From Steinernema hermaphroditum (taxonomy: Eukaryota; Nematoda; Chromadorea; Rhabditida; Steinernematidae), in assembly GCA_030435675.1 (NCBI GenBank), contig CM059623.1, positions 11,936,092-12,000,091 on the forward strand: a DNA stretch of 64,000 nt, in the 5' to 3' direction. The notes below the pieces were generated by a model that saw only the letters and a program-made list of their open reading frames with translations, was not told where the DNA came from and did not search any database. The translations under genes were made by a program, and so were the position numbers. This document shows, piece after piece, positions 24,804 through 36,300 of this stretch. Every line of letters begins with the position of its first letter. Positions within the stretch are counted from its first letter, which is position 1.

Positions 24804-26388
24804 ATGGCAGATGGTCTCACGTCTGCAGCCGCTCCCACCACGACAGCCGTGAGTTTGTATACGGTCGAATTTGAATTTTGGCTAACTTTCACAACTGGCG
24901 TTCCGAATCGGGACGACATCGCGTGGGTTTGCAGCTGTCTCTACCGACCTTTGACCACCGTGTACATCGCTCATTGCATCTTCCGTTTCAGAGTATCAAG
25001 AGGGCGATGTCAGGGATCGCGTTCCAGCGTGTAAGTATTCGCTCATTGTCTTAATAAGGGTTAATGGGACGGAGTTTATTTACCTCAACTTTTGTGATTT
25101 TTTTGCGGATTGTTCGATCGTAATGTGCTGAAGATCAACCGATCTATGGTATAGAGCAATTCTGACTTAATTAGCTATGGAGAATAAGCCGATGAATGAA
25201 ACAGAGCCTGTGAGACTCGTCTTTTTTAACGCCTTTTTTCAGAATGCTAATGGTACTATCGACGAAGATGAACAGTCGGAGGTATGGGACGATTCGGAGC
25301 TTGTGAAGATGTACGACAGAGGACTTGCGGAGCTCTACGTATGATTAATATAGTTCAAAGTATATCCAGTGATAAGTTCCGTTCAGGCCATGGCTGACCA
25401 CGAGAAGACTGGCAGTCCAAGCCCCCAGCCTCAGGAAGAGGAAGTCGCCGAAACAGCCAAGGCCACGAAGACGGTAAACTGTGCTGTAAACTACGCACAA
25501 GTGACATTTTGCGTTTAGTGGAAGAAAGGCGACAAGTGTTTGGCGTTCTTCAAGGGTGACGAGCTGTACTATCCTGCCGAAATCGTTGATGAGAAGAAGA
25601 GGCAAGGATACCGAGTGCTGTACAAGGTGCGCTACACAGAATTCGACAAACGCGACCCGATGTCCTACGCTGAGGTGTCCGCCGATGAAATCATGAGGTG
25701 CGTTGGATGGAAAAATGGAGTTGTCTTTGAGACGGTGTCTAAGTCTTGTAGACACTCAGCCAGTGGACCCACTACTTAAGACCGCTGTTTAGAAGTGAGC
25801 AACGTACAGACACCGTCTCAGAGTCATAAACTGTCTAGACCCGTTTTAATGGTCTTTGTTTGTAGCGAAACGGATAGTACGGCGGAAGTTGTTCCCGAGG
25901 CTGCCGTCGAGCAACCCGAGAAGCCCAAGAAGAGCGGTGGCGACAAAATGCAACGCCATGGCATCAGCGCGTCCCCCACTCCATCCACTGCTGAGGGCGC
26001 TGATGCAAGGAAGTCAATCAAGCAGAGCGCGAAGTCAGCTGATCCGAACCTGAACCCCAACGTCCAGTCGCTGCTTCAGTCGTTCGCACCAAAGACCGTT
26101 GCTCAGGCGGCTCCTGTCAATACCAAGACGGTCTTTTCGTCGTCTTCCACTCCCAGTCTGGCATCAGTGATCCCTCGCAGCATGCCATTCCCTCCATTCC
26201 TCTTCAATGGACTCGGACCTAACTCAACCGAAGAAGCCTTGTCGAATTACATTATGTCCACGTATATGAATGGTTATCACAGCGGATACTATCAGGTTTG
26301 CTTTGAGCGCTCACCGCCAGCTCTGAACATCTTTGTATTCCAGGCACTTAAAGATATGGAGGAGAAAGCGAAGAAGGAGACGAAGTAG
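24804..26388 (+). CDS. smn-1: Survival motor neuron protein (SMN)
   Basis: Seven exons: 24804-24848, 24992-25030, 25243-25338, 25387-25473, 25519-25697, 25866-26295, 26344-26388; all phases close, giving 306 residues. SMN is the core of the complex that loads Sm proteins on spliceosomal snRNAs. The Gemin2-binding helix (EVWDDSELVKMYDRGLAELY) lies at about residues 41-60. The Tudor domain (KKGDKCLAFFKGDELYYPAE to YAEVSADEIMR) lies at about 90-148 and keeps the aromatic residues that bind dimethylarginine. A proline-containing linker precedes the C-terminal YG box (NYIMSTYMNGYHSGYY), which drives oligomerisation. A last small exon (ALKDMEEKAKKETK) follows the YG box. It converges with SERF; the stop codons are 157 bases apart. 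Confidence 0.93.
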
Positions 26389-26545
26389 TTGACCGTTTCC
26401 GCACAGCTGTTGAATAAGTCTTTACGTGCACTTAAATTATTTCTCCATAATGTAATGAAGAGTTTATACTTTAACCGTCGGATTCATATGTCCACGCAGA
26501 GAATAGCTTCATATCACTTGAGTAATATAATGAGTAATAGTAATA

Positions 26546-26942
26546 TCACTTGAGGGGGTCGAATTTCTGGACTTTCTTGCCGTCACCCTGATTCTTTGCG
26601 GCTTCGGCGGCCTTCTTGGCCTCGGCGGCTGCTTGCTTGGCCCTCATCGCGTCCGCATCGCGACTCATACGGTTTTCAGTCGATACTCCCGCGTTGGCAC
26701 CCTTGGCTCCAGCACTCTGAGACTTCTTCAGTTGCTCTTGCTTCTTCATGTTTTTGGCGCGGGCCAAATCACGCTGGTTACCACCTAAACATAATAATAT
26801 TGGAAGGGTGAAAACAAAGCAGTCTATTTCGAAAATTTTGTGCTTAAAAACCGGTTTGATCTAACAGATGTGCTTTCTGTATGCATTGTTGAAATTTAGA
26901 TTTCATATCAAGTTAAATAGCTTTAAACAACTTACGGGTCAT
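26546..26942 (-). CDS. moag-4: SERF / MOAG-4 small EDRK-rich factor
   Basis: Two exons, 26942-26936 and 26784-26546, encode 81 residues. The 7-base first coding exon (ATGACCC) joins across the intron to restore MTRGNQRDLARAKNMKKQ, the hallmark SERF N terminus. The rest is Lys/Ala/Glu-rich and helical, with VSTENRMSRDADAMRAKQ and the C-terminal KKVQKFDPLK, which closely resemble C. elegans MOAG-4. SERF proteins are small basic factors that modify aggregation of amyloid proteins. The gene is tail to tail with SMN. Confidence 0.9.
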
Positions 26943-28028
26943 CGCTGCAGCGAGCGGGCGTCGACGAGTCGAAAGAAACTAGATAGAAACTGAAAAGGAA
27001 ACGTGGGATGAGTGGATATGGTCATAGAAACGCGTGGAGATAGGAGCTCGACCGACTTTTCACGACAACGCGTACGGAATGAAGGACGAGCGACGGACAA
27101 CCAACCAACGCACCGATCACCACTTTGCACTGCCTACGAGTGACCTATCCGTAAGATGTGGGGTCTTGCAGCGAGAAGACGCGACGGTGAGGATCGCAAT
27201 GTTGTGTAAAATGGCGAGCGCGAGCGGAACGTTCCAGAAGGCGCAGTGCGAGACGCGTCTATCAGACTGTCCCGTTTTGGTAAAGCGCGCATCGATGCAG
27301 GCTAGACAGAGGCGAGAACGTGTGCAGAGCGGCACTGTTTATCTCATTTGCATTCGCCTGGCAACTGCTGAGCGGTCGAAAGTGCACGGATTGAGCGCCA
27401 GATGCGCAAACACACGGAGTCAGATGCATAACGAGGAGAGATCCAAGAGTTTGGGCTTGAGTGGTTGAACCAGAAACGTTGTTTTGGATTCGGTACCGTA
27501 TACGCACGTCACGCAATCAGGGATGTCCAGTAAGAAGCATCCGTTCAGTGTTTACTCCCTTGTTGTGGAAACAGTTAGCGGATTCCGGTTCTGAAAACCG
27601 ATAGTAGACGACGGAGACACGAAAAAATCTCCAAATGAGGGGTGCTTGACAAATAGATTGCAGCAAAATGGTTTGGGAAACAAAATTTCAGCTTCCCACT
27701 GTTCCTGTTCGTCTGCTTTCACATGCAAATCATTCATTTGAGGAAAATCTATAAAAATAGAACTATTTTCGACCTGTTCGGCCGAGAGTGGTCTAGTTGA
27801 TGGTTCTCTTCTGTTCCCATTGTGTCATCCACAACACCATCTGTACTCTTAAGCTTAGAATGTCGCCCTTTTCCTGGCACAGTCCGAACGTAGATATATA
27901 TGGACAAACCCGCGATAAGGCACCATCCGCCATCCACCAACCAAACAGTTTACTCGTCCACAGTACTTGTTCAATAAATATAACACTTTATTATAATAAA
28001 CCCGTTCATTTGCTACATCTCTCATTGC
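26943..28028. other. Intergenic between SERF and the Cosmc-like gene
   Basis: It should include the SERF promoter and any 5' untranslated sequence. The plus-strand frame at 27034-27468 has no recognisable motif and is probably chance. Nothing else is seen. Confidence 0.45.
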
Positions 28029-30420
28029 TCAAACAACCCGATTCACTCCATAAACCTTGATTGAGTCAACGGCGTAGGCGACCATTCTCTGGTCCCTGTA
28101 CTTCACGCCACCGAACGTTATGGCCGAATCGCTGCAACAGTGTAGTTCCGCTTTCTTCTTCAGGTAGGTCGATGAGAAGGCACTGGGTTTCCCGGCCTCG
28201 CTAAGAAGGGTCATCGGCGAATTAGCGTGAAAAAGGCGAAGACCCTCTTCGTCGACTGGGTCGGTGACTTGAATGCTCTCCGAACTCGAGCATTTTCTCA
28301 GCATTTTGGCCGTGTATCGAGGGAAAAACCACGAAGGTGCGCATCGAGAGGCGACGATTCTGAAGGCCGTTGAGGACATCAGGACACCCGCATCCAATTC
28401 AAAGGCTTCCGTTTGGTGGAAAGGAAAGACGTAGGTCCAGATTGACCTGAAAAATCGGAACTGTATTGTAAGATAGCAGGCTATGCGTACCTCTTGTCTA
28501 CCACTTTGCCCACCATTGTGGGAATGTTGGGATTCATCCCATGTACATATCTCCTTAAGTTGTTCAAGATGACGTAGGACTGCTCGTTGACGACGATTGT
28601 CCAGTCGAACTGTGAGGTCCTCCCATTCACGTAGTCAACCGCGTGGTGGAATATGGTCCAATGGTCAAAAGAACGAGTTGAGTCGATGAGGAAGATGTTG
28701 AGGTCTTCTGGAAGCAGGAATGTTTTGGAACGAAAGAGAAACCCTACTACCGTGAAATTTTTCTTGAAGAGACTTTGAAGTGGTGAAATAAAGCGTTTCA
28801 TTGCATTGCTTTCCATAGGTGTCCTTGACGGCCGCGACGTATTTCTCGGGTTTCCGCGTGTGTGGTTGAACCAAAACAACGCAACGTATTGTCGATGTGT
28901 GGTTGGAAAGTTCTGGAAAAGATTGCTTTGAGAAGTTAATCTTTGATGGGAAAATTGATACAATCAGGAGTTAGACCTCTTTTCGTTAGAACAGATTATG
29001 GAATCGACGGTCTAAGAATGTGTGTGGATTTGCAGTCTAACGACAAAATGACTATTAGTACAGTTTTATAACCTCGTACTTTGGCTCTAAAATTGGCAGC
29101 GTTGGACGTTTCCTTGTTGAGAAACTTAGAGGAGAAGACTCTCCGAGGCATTCACACAAGAATCGACTCACTGAAGGACGTTCTTCGGAAAGAAATTTAA
29201 CTAAGAAGTCTGGTGGTCAGAGTGAAACATGTTCCGAAACGCTTGGAGGTATCGATGTGAATGACAATAGATCTTTGGGACAATGGTACCCATTAATCAG
29301 AGCCTATTTGGTGTAGAATATGGGGAGGTTACACGGAAAGAGACCACCAAATATTGCCAAATTTAGAACTTTGCCCCAGAAAGAGGTCCTACAAGGAATT
29401 TCAAGCCGTTACGCTCCGCATTTTTATGATATTGGCAATAACGACATACTAGTAACCCAACTTTTTATTGGTTGCTGAGAATTAGGCCAGAAGCAGGCCT
29501 AAAGTCACATGGTCACAATGCCTGAGAATTTGTGATTACTGGGTTTGATTACTTGGATTACTGAGTTCAAAGTGACTTTTGTTGAGATCCTAGTTTGTAA
29601 ATTCATTATTTTGCAAAATGGTGAGTTTTCTTACTGAAATTGATAGGATAGACGCAGATTGAGTACTAGTGGGTTCGATGACTGAATGCGGTGTTCCACC
29701 AGGATTTTCTACATGAGATGTGTTATCTCCGAAATCTATTGGTCATTAATCATTCCACGGAATCGTAAGTTACCTACTTTTGAAAACGTGTCCTGGTGCA
29801 GTTTTTGCAAAATGCAAAACATTGCAAAATGCACAAACATTGCACTATAAGTCAACAAATGAAGTGCAAGCGGCTATAGATAGTGTCTTTCATTGAGCCG
29901 ATTAGAAATTACGTAATTTGAAAGAAACAACAGTTGTTCAAAAATCTGAAAATGAAAGATTGGCGTTGGTACTCAATATGTGAATCGTTCTTAAATAACA
30001 GAACCGTATTAGGAAAGAAGACGATTTCAAATCCATAAAGGAAACAAACATAGAGGAAACGGTGCAGCACTCAGGATAGACTTGTTGCACTTAGGAGAGA
30101 TGGAATATGCGGGGTTCTACTGGGAAATATGTGATTCATTCTCTTTGTTCCTGTCATGCACGCTTATGCTTCGAACCCCATTGATCTAGGGTTCCTTTAG
30201 AAAGGAGTAAGTACTGACACAACAACCCACCTTTGAAGGCGCCTGCCGGCCTAGTCAGCGCCTCCACATCAGACTCAGCCACGAAATACGACGAGAATCC
30301 GAGCAACAGCCCCACAAGAACGCCGAAGATCAGATCTCGCGTCTTGGAGGGCTTGCGCAGGCGCCCTCCAGAGCCTACGAGGGGCACGCGATCCAGGATG
30401 TCGCTAAAAGCAATTGACAA
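28029..30420 (-). CDS. Cosmc-like GT31 protein (C1GALT1C1 type), probably inactive as an enzyme
   Basis: Four exons: 30420-30231, 28912-28751, 28707-28491, 28446-28029; the four phases close. Exon 1 encodes a type II signal anchor (LIFGVLVGLLLGFSSYFVA). The body follows core-1 galactosyltransferase layout: RCVVLVQPHTRKPEKYVAAV, DTYGKQCNETLYF, then FDWTIVVNEQSYVILNNLRR, and CCSDSAITFGG near the C terminus. Where C1GALT1 has the metal-binding DDD (ADDDTYVILDNL), this protein has NEQS, as the chaperone Cosmc also lacks DxD. Cosmc helps fold the enzyme that makes core 1 O-glycans in the ER. The start codon is unresolved: the first exon's frame begins at TTG just after a TTCAG, with no in-frame ATG, so an upstream exon is probably missing. 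A divergent C1GALT1 paralogue is the alternative. Confidence 0.72.
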
Positions 30421-31950
30421 CTGAATGGACGGCGACGACGTTCCAAATGCGAACGCGCGGACAATTGGAAGAAGGACGTCCTTGCGGCGGAAAACGCCGA
30501 CAACAACAGCTGAGGCGAGCCATTAGGTATCGCTAGGTAAATAGAAGTTGCGCGAGAAAGGTCGTCGACACGTCGATCGATTACGCGCAGCGGACACCAC
30601 ACAGAAGGAATCTTATCGCTGAAAGAGAGGTTCCTCTCGAGGAGAGGGAGACGAGGACCGGTTTTTGGCTGCCGCCAGGGTGGTTGTCGCCTCTTCATGA
30701 CTGTCAGTTCGATCTAATAGTGGACGACAAAAAAAGGGATTGTTGCAAAGGATCTCTTTTGAAATGCTCCCCATTGGAGGGATTCAGAACCAGGCGTGTG
30801 AGTACTGATACCTGATGCACATGCGATAGCCCAGCTTTTTATGCTCCTTTAGTTCGAGAAATGTTCATATTTGAAGCAGGAAGGTAATAAGTTTTAATGA
30901 AAGGAGTGCCTATAGAATTTACAGAAGAAATATCGTAGAAAATCATAACGCTATTCATCTCTGCAGACGCGTCGCTCGCAACTGACCCATTTTTCACCCC
31001 AATCCAAAATAGGTGACCCGGAACAACACTACGATGAAATCATTTAAAAACAACAGTAACAACCGCGTCAGTCAAGGGGCTATAACTGTAAATGTTCCAA
31101 AATGCGTTTTTATAGTAATCATTTTCTAGAATAATATTCTACTCTACGTCTTCTCATGATGTTCAAAATCTCGAACGGAGTCAAACCTCAAAAGCTTCAA
31201 AAGCACCTTAACCAATGAAGAGCGTGGCAGACGAAGTCGAAATTGACAACGCAGAGAAAGAATCGGAAGAAGAATGAAACGAGATGGAAAAGAACGAAGA
31301 AGACAAATAAAAAAAACTGAAAATCAGGTCGGCTATTCTGGCACGGGGCCGAGTTATTATTGTTAAATAAGACTAAACACTTCCATTGATTCCTGAATAA
31401 AAAAGGAAACCGATACTGTTCGAATTGATCTCACTGTCACCCAACCCTCACTAACACGTTTATTATGGAGTTTCTCTTTACCAGAGAAGATAAATAATTA
31501 GAATCGCAGTGGAAGCCTCGATTCGGAGTTTCTGATTAGGGTTATCAACGCAATTACTGTCACTGCTCTTTACTATAGTGCTCAGAACCGGTGTTCACGG
31601 CTTAGCGCTGTGATTCATTTTGACCTTCTTGTGTAACAAATACGACTGACTAATATGTAAAGTGCGAATTGTCGAAAACGACAATCGTGTGGCTGAAAAG
31701 GGAATGACATGTGTCACAATGGCCTAAATTTGTCCAGGAAGGAGACTACGGATTCGAACGTTAAGTGTCGAAACAGTCGTTTATCTCTGTGAAACATTTA
31801 CATATACTTACATTTGTAAGAACAGCAAATCACAGGATAGAAGCGACGTTCTATGGTTGAATTACATCGTAATTTTGAGATGTAAAACGAAATTCATCGT
31901 TAGCAATAGGAACGAAGCAACCACGCCGACGGGAAACTGTTGTTGGGTGT

Positions 31951-32139
31951 ATGAAACAAGGGATCGTAATCGCCGTAATCGCTTGTTATTTCAGTGCGTT
32001 ATTAGCGGGCAGGGCGCGGCTCTTCATTTCCAATAAATATCTGTACATCCAAGGTGTAAATTATTTAAACAACAAAATTAGCGAAGTGAACAACACAAAA
32101 AATTTGCTTATCATGGGCCCTCCGAAGCGTTATAGCTGA
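31951..32139 (+). CDS. Possible small secreted peptide
   Basis: A 62-codon open frame from ATG to TGA starts with a plausible signal peptide (MKQGIVIAVIACYFSALLAG), followed by a short Asn/Lys-containing mature part. There are no cysteines in the mature region and no related copy in the window. It may be chance. Confidence 0.22.
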   Translation: MKQGIVIAVIACYFSALLAGRARLFISNKYLYIQGVNYLNNKISEVNNTKNLLIMGPPKRYS

Positions 32140-33479
32140 TTTCGCTAAATTCAAGATCCACACAGAGGTATGGATCAGTCGAAAAGTACATGCTGGTGCT
32201 TGGTCCTCCCTACCGAACTATAGGTGATTTCGCATATGCTACACAATATACTGCGTTCTCGTGCCTAAAACTGCCTAAGAATTGGGTTGTGTTTACACTG
32301 GTCAGCCTTTGCCAGTCTGAAACTGTCCGTTTTGGTCAATGTAATTTGCAATTTGGCCAATCATAACCAAAGCAAAATGACAATTACATGAAAGGAGGAC
32401 TGTAATCACCTAACTACAACTATCTTCAAGCTATGATTATACCACTCTAAAAGAAATTTGTACGTGCACCAAACGCGAATAAGTTTATTGATACGAAAAT
32501 ACATGTAGGCACTTTTTCGGAATCTACGATCGCCACTGTCGATGACTGTCCCGGCGGAATTTGTAGCCCTCGTTATTGACTCCGCCTAGGTGCTTATGTT
32601 CGTGAGTTTGGTCAGGACGTTCTGAAAGTTTCTAGAGAACAGGACGCTGATGGAATGACAGTATACCTTGTGTCTCCGATCTAGAAGAAGGTGCGTTAGA
32701 GCGTGTGGCGGGACTAGAGTTCCCAGCTCTGTTTTGAGGCTGAACAATAATTCAAATCACTATGAATCACAATGTCGATTAACAGGACGCACAATACTAT
32801 GACTTTAAAGTGGAAACACCGAATCACTCACTTCAGCGGGGCGCTTGTCACTCATCGCAGCCAGAAGTTTGGTAAGAAGAGCACAGAGAATCGATATACC
32901 GATGGCTTGCGCTCTCCTCTGTTTACACCTCTGGACATCACAGGACCTAACGACAAAAACAAGCATCTAATCGATCATGTGATCACCGACAGGGTAAGCA
33001 GTGCATAAATAAATGTGGGGTTTGAGGCACCATTCCTGAAGTGTGACTTCTTCCACAGTTGGCGTGAGGTTGTGGAGTAGCTATGCGTGCATGGTTGCTG
33101 TGAGTGAGGGCTACCTGTTCTATATCCCCATTCTTTGCTACGGTGCTTAACCAATTGGAAACGTTGGCGTTAACGAAACATACCTTGAAATGAAATGGTT
33201 GAAACCATGCGAATAGACAGTCATTACAAATATGGCCCATTTTCACTGCACCAACCCAATAGTTATGTGACCCGTAGAACAATTTGAAGACATGGATCAA
33301 GTAGAGACACCGAAGATTAAGCTGTGGTCTGAACCAGGCCGAAAAAGTGGTACTACACTGTGTTATATACGTTATTATAAAAGCACGCTGAAGTGCTAAA
33401 ATTGCGAGAACCTTAGACGGCGAAATCCCAGGACGGTGTAAATCCCAAAGATCTGCATTTTTCACTTGGAGTGGTTCAC

Positions 33480-33625
33480 TTGTAGGTGGAGAGAAGAATG
33501 AGAATTCGGCGTCCCCTTCTGCTAAGGCTTCCCTTTTGGACACTGCAAAACGCCTTTCCAAATGCCAGCTCTCTTTGTCGCCGCCGACAGATGCCACCTT
33601 TTGAATGTAAGGGTGCGTATGCAAT
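33480..33625. repeat. Extra copy of the upstream module of the PLAT-like genes
   Basis: The block with ccagctctctttgtcgccg and cagatg(c/t)cacctt occurs here, again just upstream of the gene at 34057 (about 33915-33975), and in opposite orientation upstream of the gene at 36162 (about 36250-36300). The stretch from the 33480 side, with gagaattc, ttcccttttggac and aaaacgcctt, is also shared with 36300-36380, so this copy and the one beyond gene 2 are the longer versions. Confidence 0.7.
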
Positions 33626-34056
33626 AGGTATGACCCATAACTAAAACACTATAAATGGAATCATTCCATAAGTAAACATTCTAATAAATTCTTTCGAAAT
33701 CTCAAGCTTGAAACCCAAACAATTGCCACAAAAACTCTGCAGCTGATCGCGCACGTCGATAAGACGCGCCAAGCCTGAGAACCAGGCGGGACGATCAGCT
33801 GAATCACGCTTCCGGTGGAAGCTAATAAAAGAGAGCCACCCGTGCTCTCGTGGTCAACTCCGTGTGTGAGCTACGACTAGGCTGAGGCTTTGCTTCGACC
33901 TCGTCCTGGTGCCCCGAGTGAGCCTTCCCAAATACCAGCTCTCTTTGTCGCCGCCGACAGATGTCACCTTCTGAGTTAAGAGTCTCCATTTGAATCCATA
34001 TCTCTCTCGTCGTCCCAGAAACGAATACTCATTGTTCTCAAACGGACGTCGGCAAA

Positions 34057-34875
34057 ATGGCGGCGCCATCAATTCTGCTCGTTCTCCTATGGATTCCCGT
34101 CTTCCTGGCCGACAATAGATTTAATCGCAGATTCAAAGGTGGCAAAGTGACCGTTGAGGTATGAAGTCATAAGTGGTAAAAAGCTACTAAACGTCACTTT
34201 AGATTTATGGTACTACGGCAGACTGCTACAAGGCCGGCACTGACTCTACGTTGACCATGTCACTGAACTACGTCAATTTGGAGGACAAGCTGCTCTACAC
34301 GATTTTCCATCCCCGGATCATCGGAAGTCGTGGAGGAAGCTTGGAGAGAGACACCCTCTTCGGAGTAAGGCACACTTACACACTTACACACTTAGATAAC
34401 TAACGAGAATTTCAGGTAAAACATGTACTCAAAGAAGACGTCTATAAGCAGGTCGAGCACGCCTGCTATGACAATGCGGTTTGGCCACTTTGGAATCAGA
34501 CCATCTACGAGGACTGCTTCCATCCAAACATTCTCTATTTCCAAATGGAAGAACACGGATTTGGTCCCGCCTGGAAGCCTGGACAAACTACTGCCGAATT
34601 GTGGTACCGACTGAAGTAAGCAGATATGTGCATTTGTGGTTGGTAAAGGCCGTCCATTTAGGGATGGTGGGGACATTCGGAAAGAAACCTTCTTCATGGT
34701 ACATCCGAATTGCGAAGTCGACTGGGTGGGAGGAGCTGGAGACTACTACGTGTGCCGCGATGAGCCGTCAAGATGGAATGAGTATCTGAGAAAGGGCAGC
34801 GCTTTCGACAAGTACACCAAATACGTCTGCGATCACAACAAGCGAAAGTTGCGTAGAATAGCTGACAGCGAATAA
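34057..34875 (+). CDS. Secreted PLAT-like protein, copy 1
   Basis: Four exons: 34057-34158, 34203-34364, 34416-34615, 34662-34875; phases close to 225 residues. A signal peptide (MAAPSILLVLLWIPVFLA) is followed by KVTVEIYGTTADCYKAGTDS and TLTMSLNYV, which resembles the first strands of a PLAT/lipoxygenase domain (the aGTDa...l pattern). A later segment (FHPNILYFQMEEHGFGPAWK) resembles the PLAT region before its Trp. Six cysteines are spread through the mature chain, which ends in a basic tail (HNKRKLRRIADSE). PLAT domains bind lipids or proteins, but the assignment is tentative; the family may be nematode-specific. It has a near-identical inverted partner at 35356-36162. Confidence 0.8.
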
Positions 34876-35355
34876 GAAAGCATTTAAATATTTGAATAAA
34901 ACAAAGCCGAACCGAAGATGACTCTCCGCTCCGTTGGCTCTGCTCCACCGCTATTCCACTTCCGGAATCAGCTCTTCACGACTTCGATGCCCGCGCAAAC
35001 TAATGGGAACGCTGCATTCTATTCGGATTCGTCTGCTCCACCGAAATCAGAAAAAATCAGCGACCACGGTCTGACTCTGTTCTTCTTTGTGCATATATGA
35101 GACGTCCTGCTCGGCGTAAGCCGTTGATTCGGGAAGATAAATCGTGTAAATCGTGTAATAAAACAATAAGAATTGGGGTCTTGTTCTACAGGTTTCGGGT
35201 CACGACGCGCTCTGGGCTTGGTAGTTAACTGGTGAATGTCTGAAGTGAAATATGGGTCGGTGTGGCATTAAACATTGACTTTAAAAAACTGACATTTTCA
35301 ATGCACCAATCCAACACTTATTGGTTTATTCAAACACTTCAACGCTTCATCGCTC

Positions 35356-36162
35356 TTAATAAGTATCAGTTATTCTACGCAACCTTCGCTTGTTGTGATC
35401 GCAGACGTATTTGGTGTACTTGTCGAAAGCGCTCCCCTTTCTCAGATACTCATTCCATCTTGACGGCTCATCGCGGCACACGTAGTAGTCTCCAGCTCCT
35501 CCCACCCAGTCGACTTCGCAATTCGGATGCACCATGAAGAAGGTTTCTTTCCGAATGTCCCCACCATCCCTAAATGGACGGCCTTTACCAACCACAAATG
35601 CACATATCTGCTTACTTCAGTCGGTACCACAATTCGGCAGTAGTTTGTCCAGGCTTCCAGGCAGGACCAAATCCGTGTTCTTCCATTTGGAAGTAGAGAA
35701 TGTTTGGATGGAAGCAGTCCTCGTAGATGGTCTGATTCCAAAGTGGCCAAGCCGCATTATCATAGCAGGCTTTCTCGACCTGCTTATAGACGTCTTCTTT
35801 GAGTACATGTTTTACCTGAAATTCTTGTTAGTTATCTAGTAAGTCTGCCCTACTTGGAAGGTTGTGCCGCTCTCTAAGTTATCTCCCCGACTTCCGACCA
35901 TCGCGGGGCTGAAAATCGTGTAAAGCAGTTTGTCCTCCAAATTGACGTAGTTCAGTGACGCGGTGACTGTAGAGTCAGTGCCGGCCTTATGACAGTTTGA
36001 CGTATAACCGTATATCTAAAGCGACGTTTAGTGGCTTTTCTACCGCCTATGAAACTTTACGTTAACCGTCAGTTTGCCACCTTTGAATCTGCGATTAAAT
36101 CTATTGTCGGCCAGGAAGACGGGAATCCATAGGAGAACGAGCAGAATCGACGGCGCCGCCAT
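35356..36162 (-). CDS. Secreted PLAT-like protein, copy 2
   Basis: Exons 36162-36061, 36015-35854, 35815-35616 and 35569-35356 have exactly the lengths of copy 1 (102, 162, 200, 214 bases) and encode 225 residues. The signal peptide is identical. The domain start reads KLTVNIYGYTSNCHKAGTDS and the exon 2 end reads SPAMVGSRGDNLESGTTFQ, so replacements cluster in exon 2 while exons 3-4 are almost unchanged. The frame is intact and the six cysteines are kept. It is the inverted duplicate of copy 1, and both are probably functional. Confidence 0.8.
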
Positions 36163-36300
36163 GTTGCCGACGTCCGCTTGAGAACAATGAGCATTCGTTT
36201 CTGGGACGACAACAAGAGAGATGTGGATTCAAATGGAGACTCTTAATTCAGAAGGTGACATCTGTGACAAAGAGAGCTGGCATTTGGGAAGGCGTTTTGT

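Larger units (their letters stand above)
30421..34056. other. Gene-poor region upstream of the PLAT-like pair
   Basis: It holds a possible small secreted peptide (31951-32139) and a copy of the PLAT-like family's upstream module (33480-33625). The 213-codon minus frame at 32983-33624 runs through that module and has no recognisable domain. Nothing else is supported. Confidence 0.45.
33915..36300. repeat. Large inverted repeat carrying two gene copies
   Basis: The arm around 33915-34905 (gene on +) is repeated inverted around 35335-36300 (gene on -) with about 430 bases between. Exons 3 and 4 and intron 3 are nearly identical between arms. Exon 2, intron 2 and the middle of exon 2 differ more, which suggests partial homogenisation. 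The layout is tail to tail. Confidence 0.8.

Noticed and set aside
32983..33624. 213-codon minus-strand open frame
   Set aside because: Part of it is the repeated upstream module of the PLAT-like genes, and the rest has no recognisable domain or splice sites.
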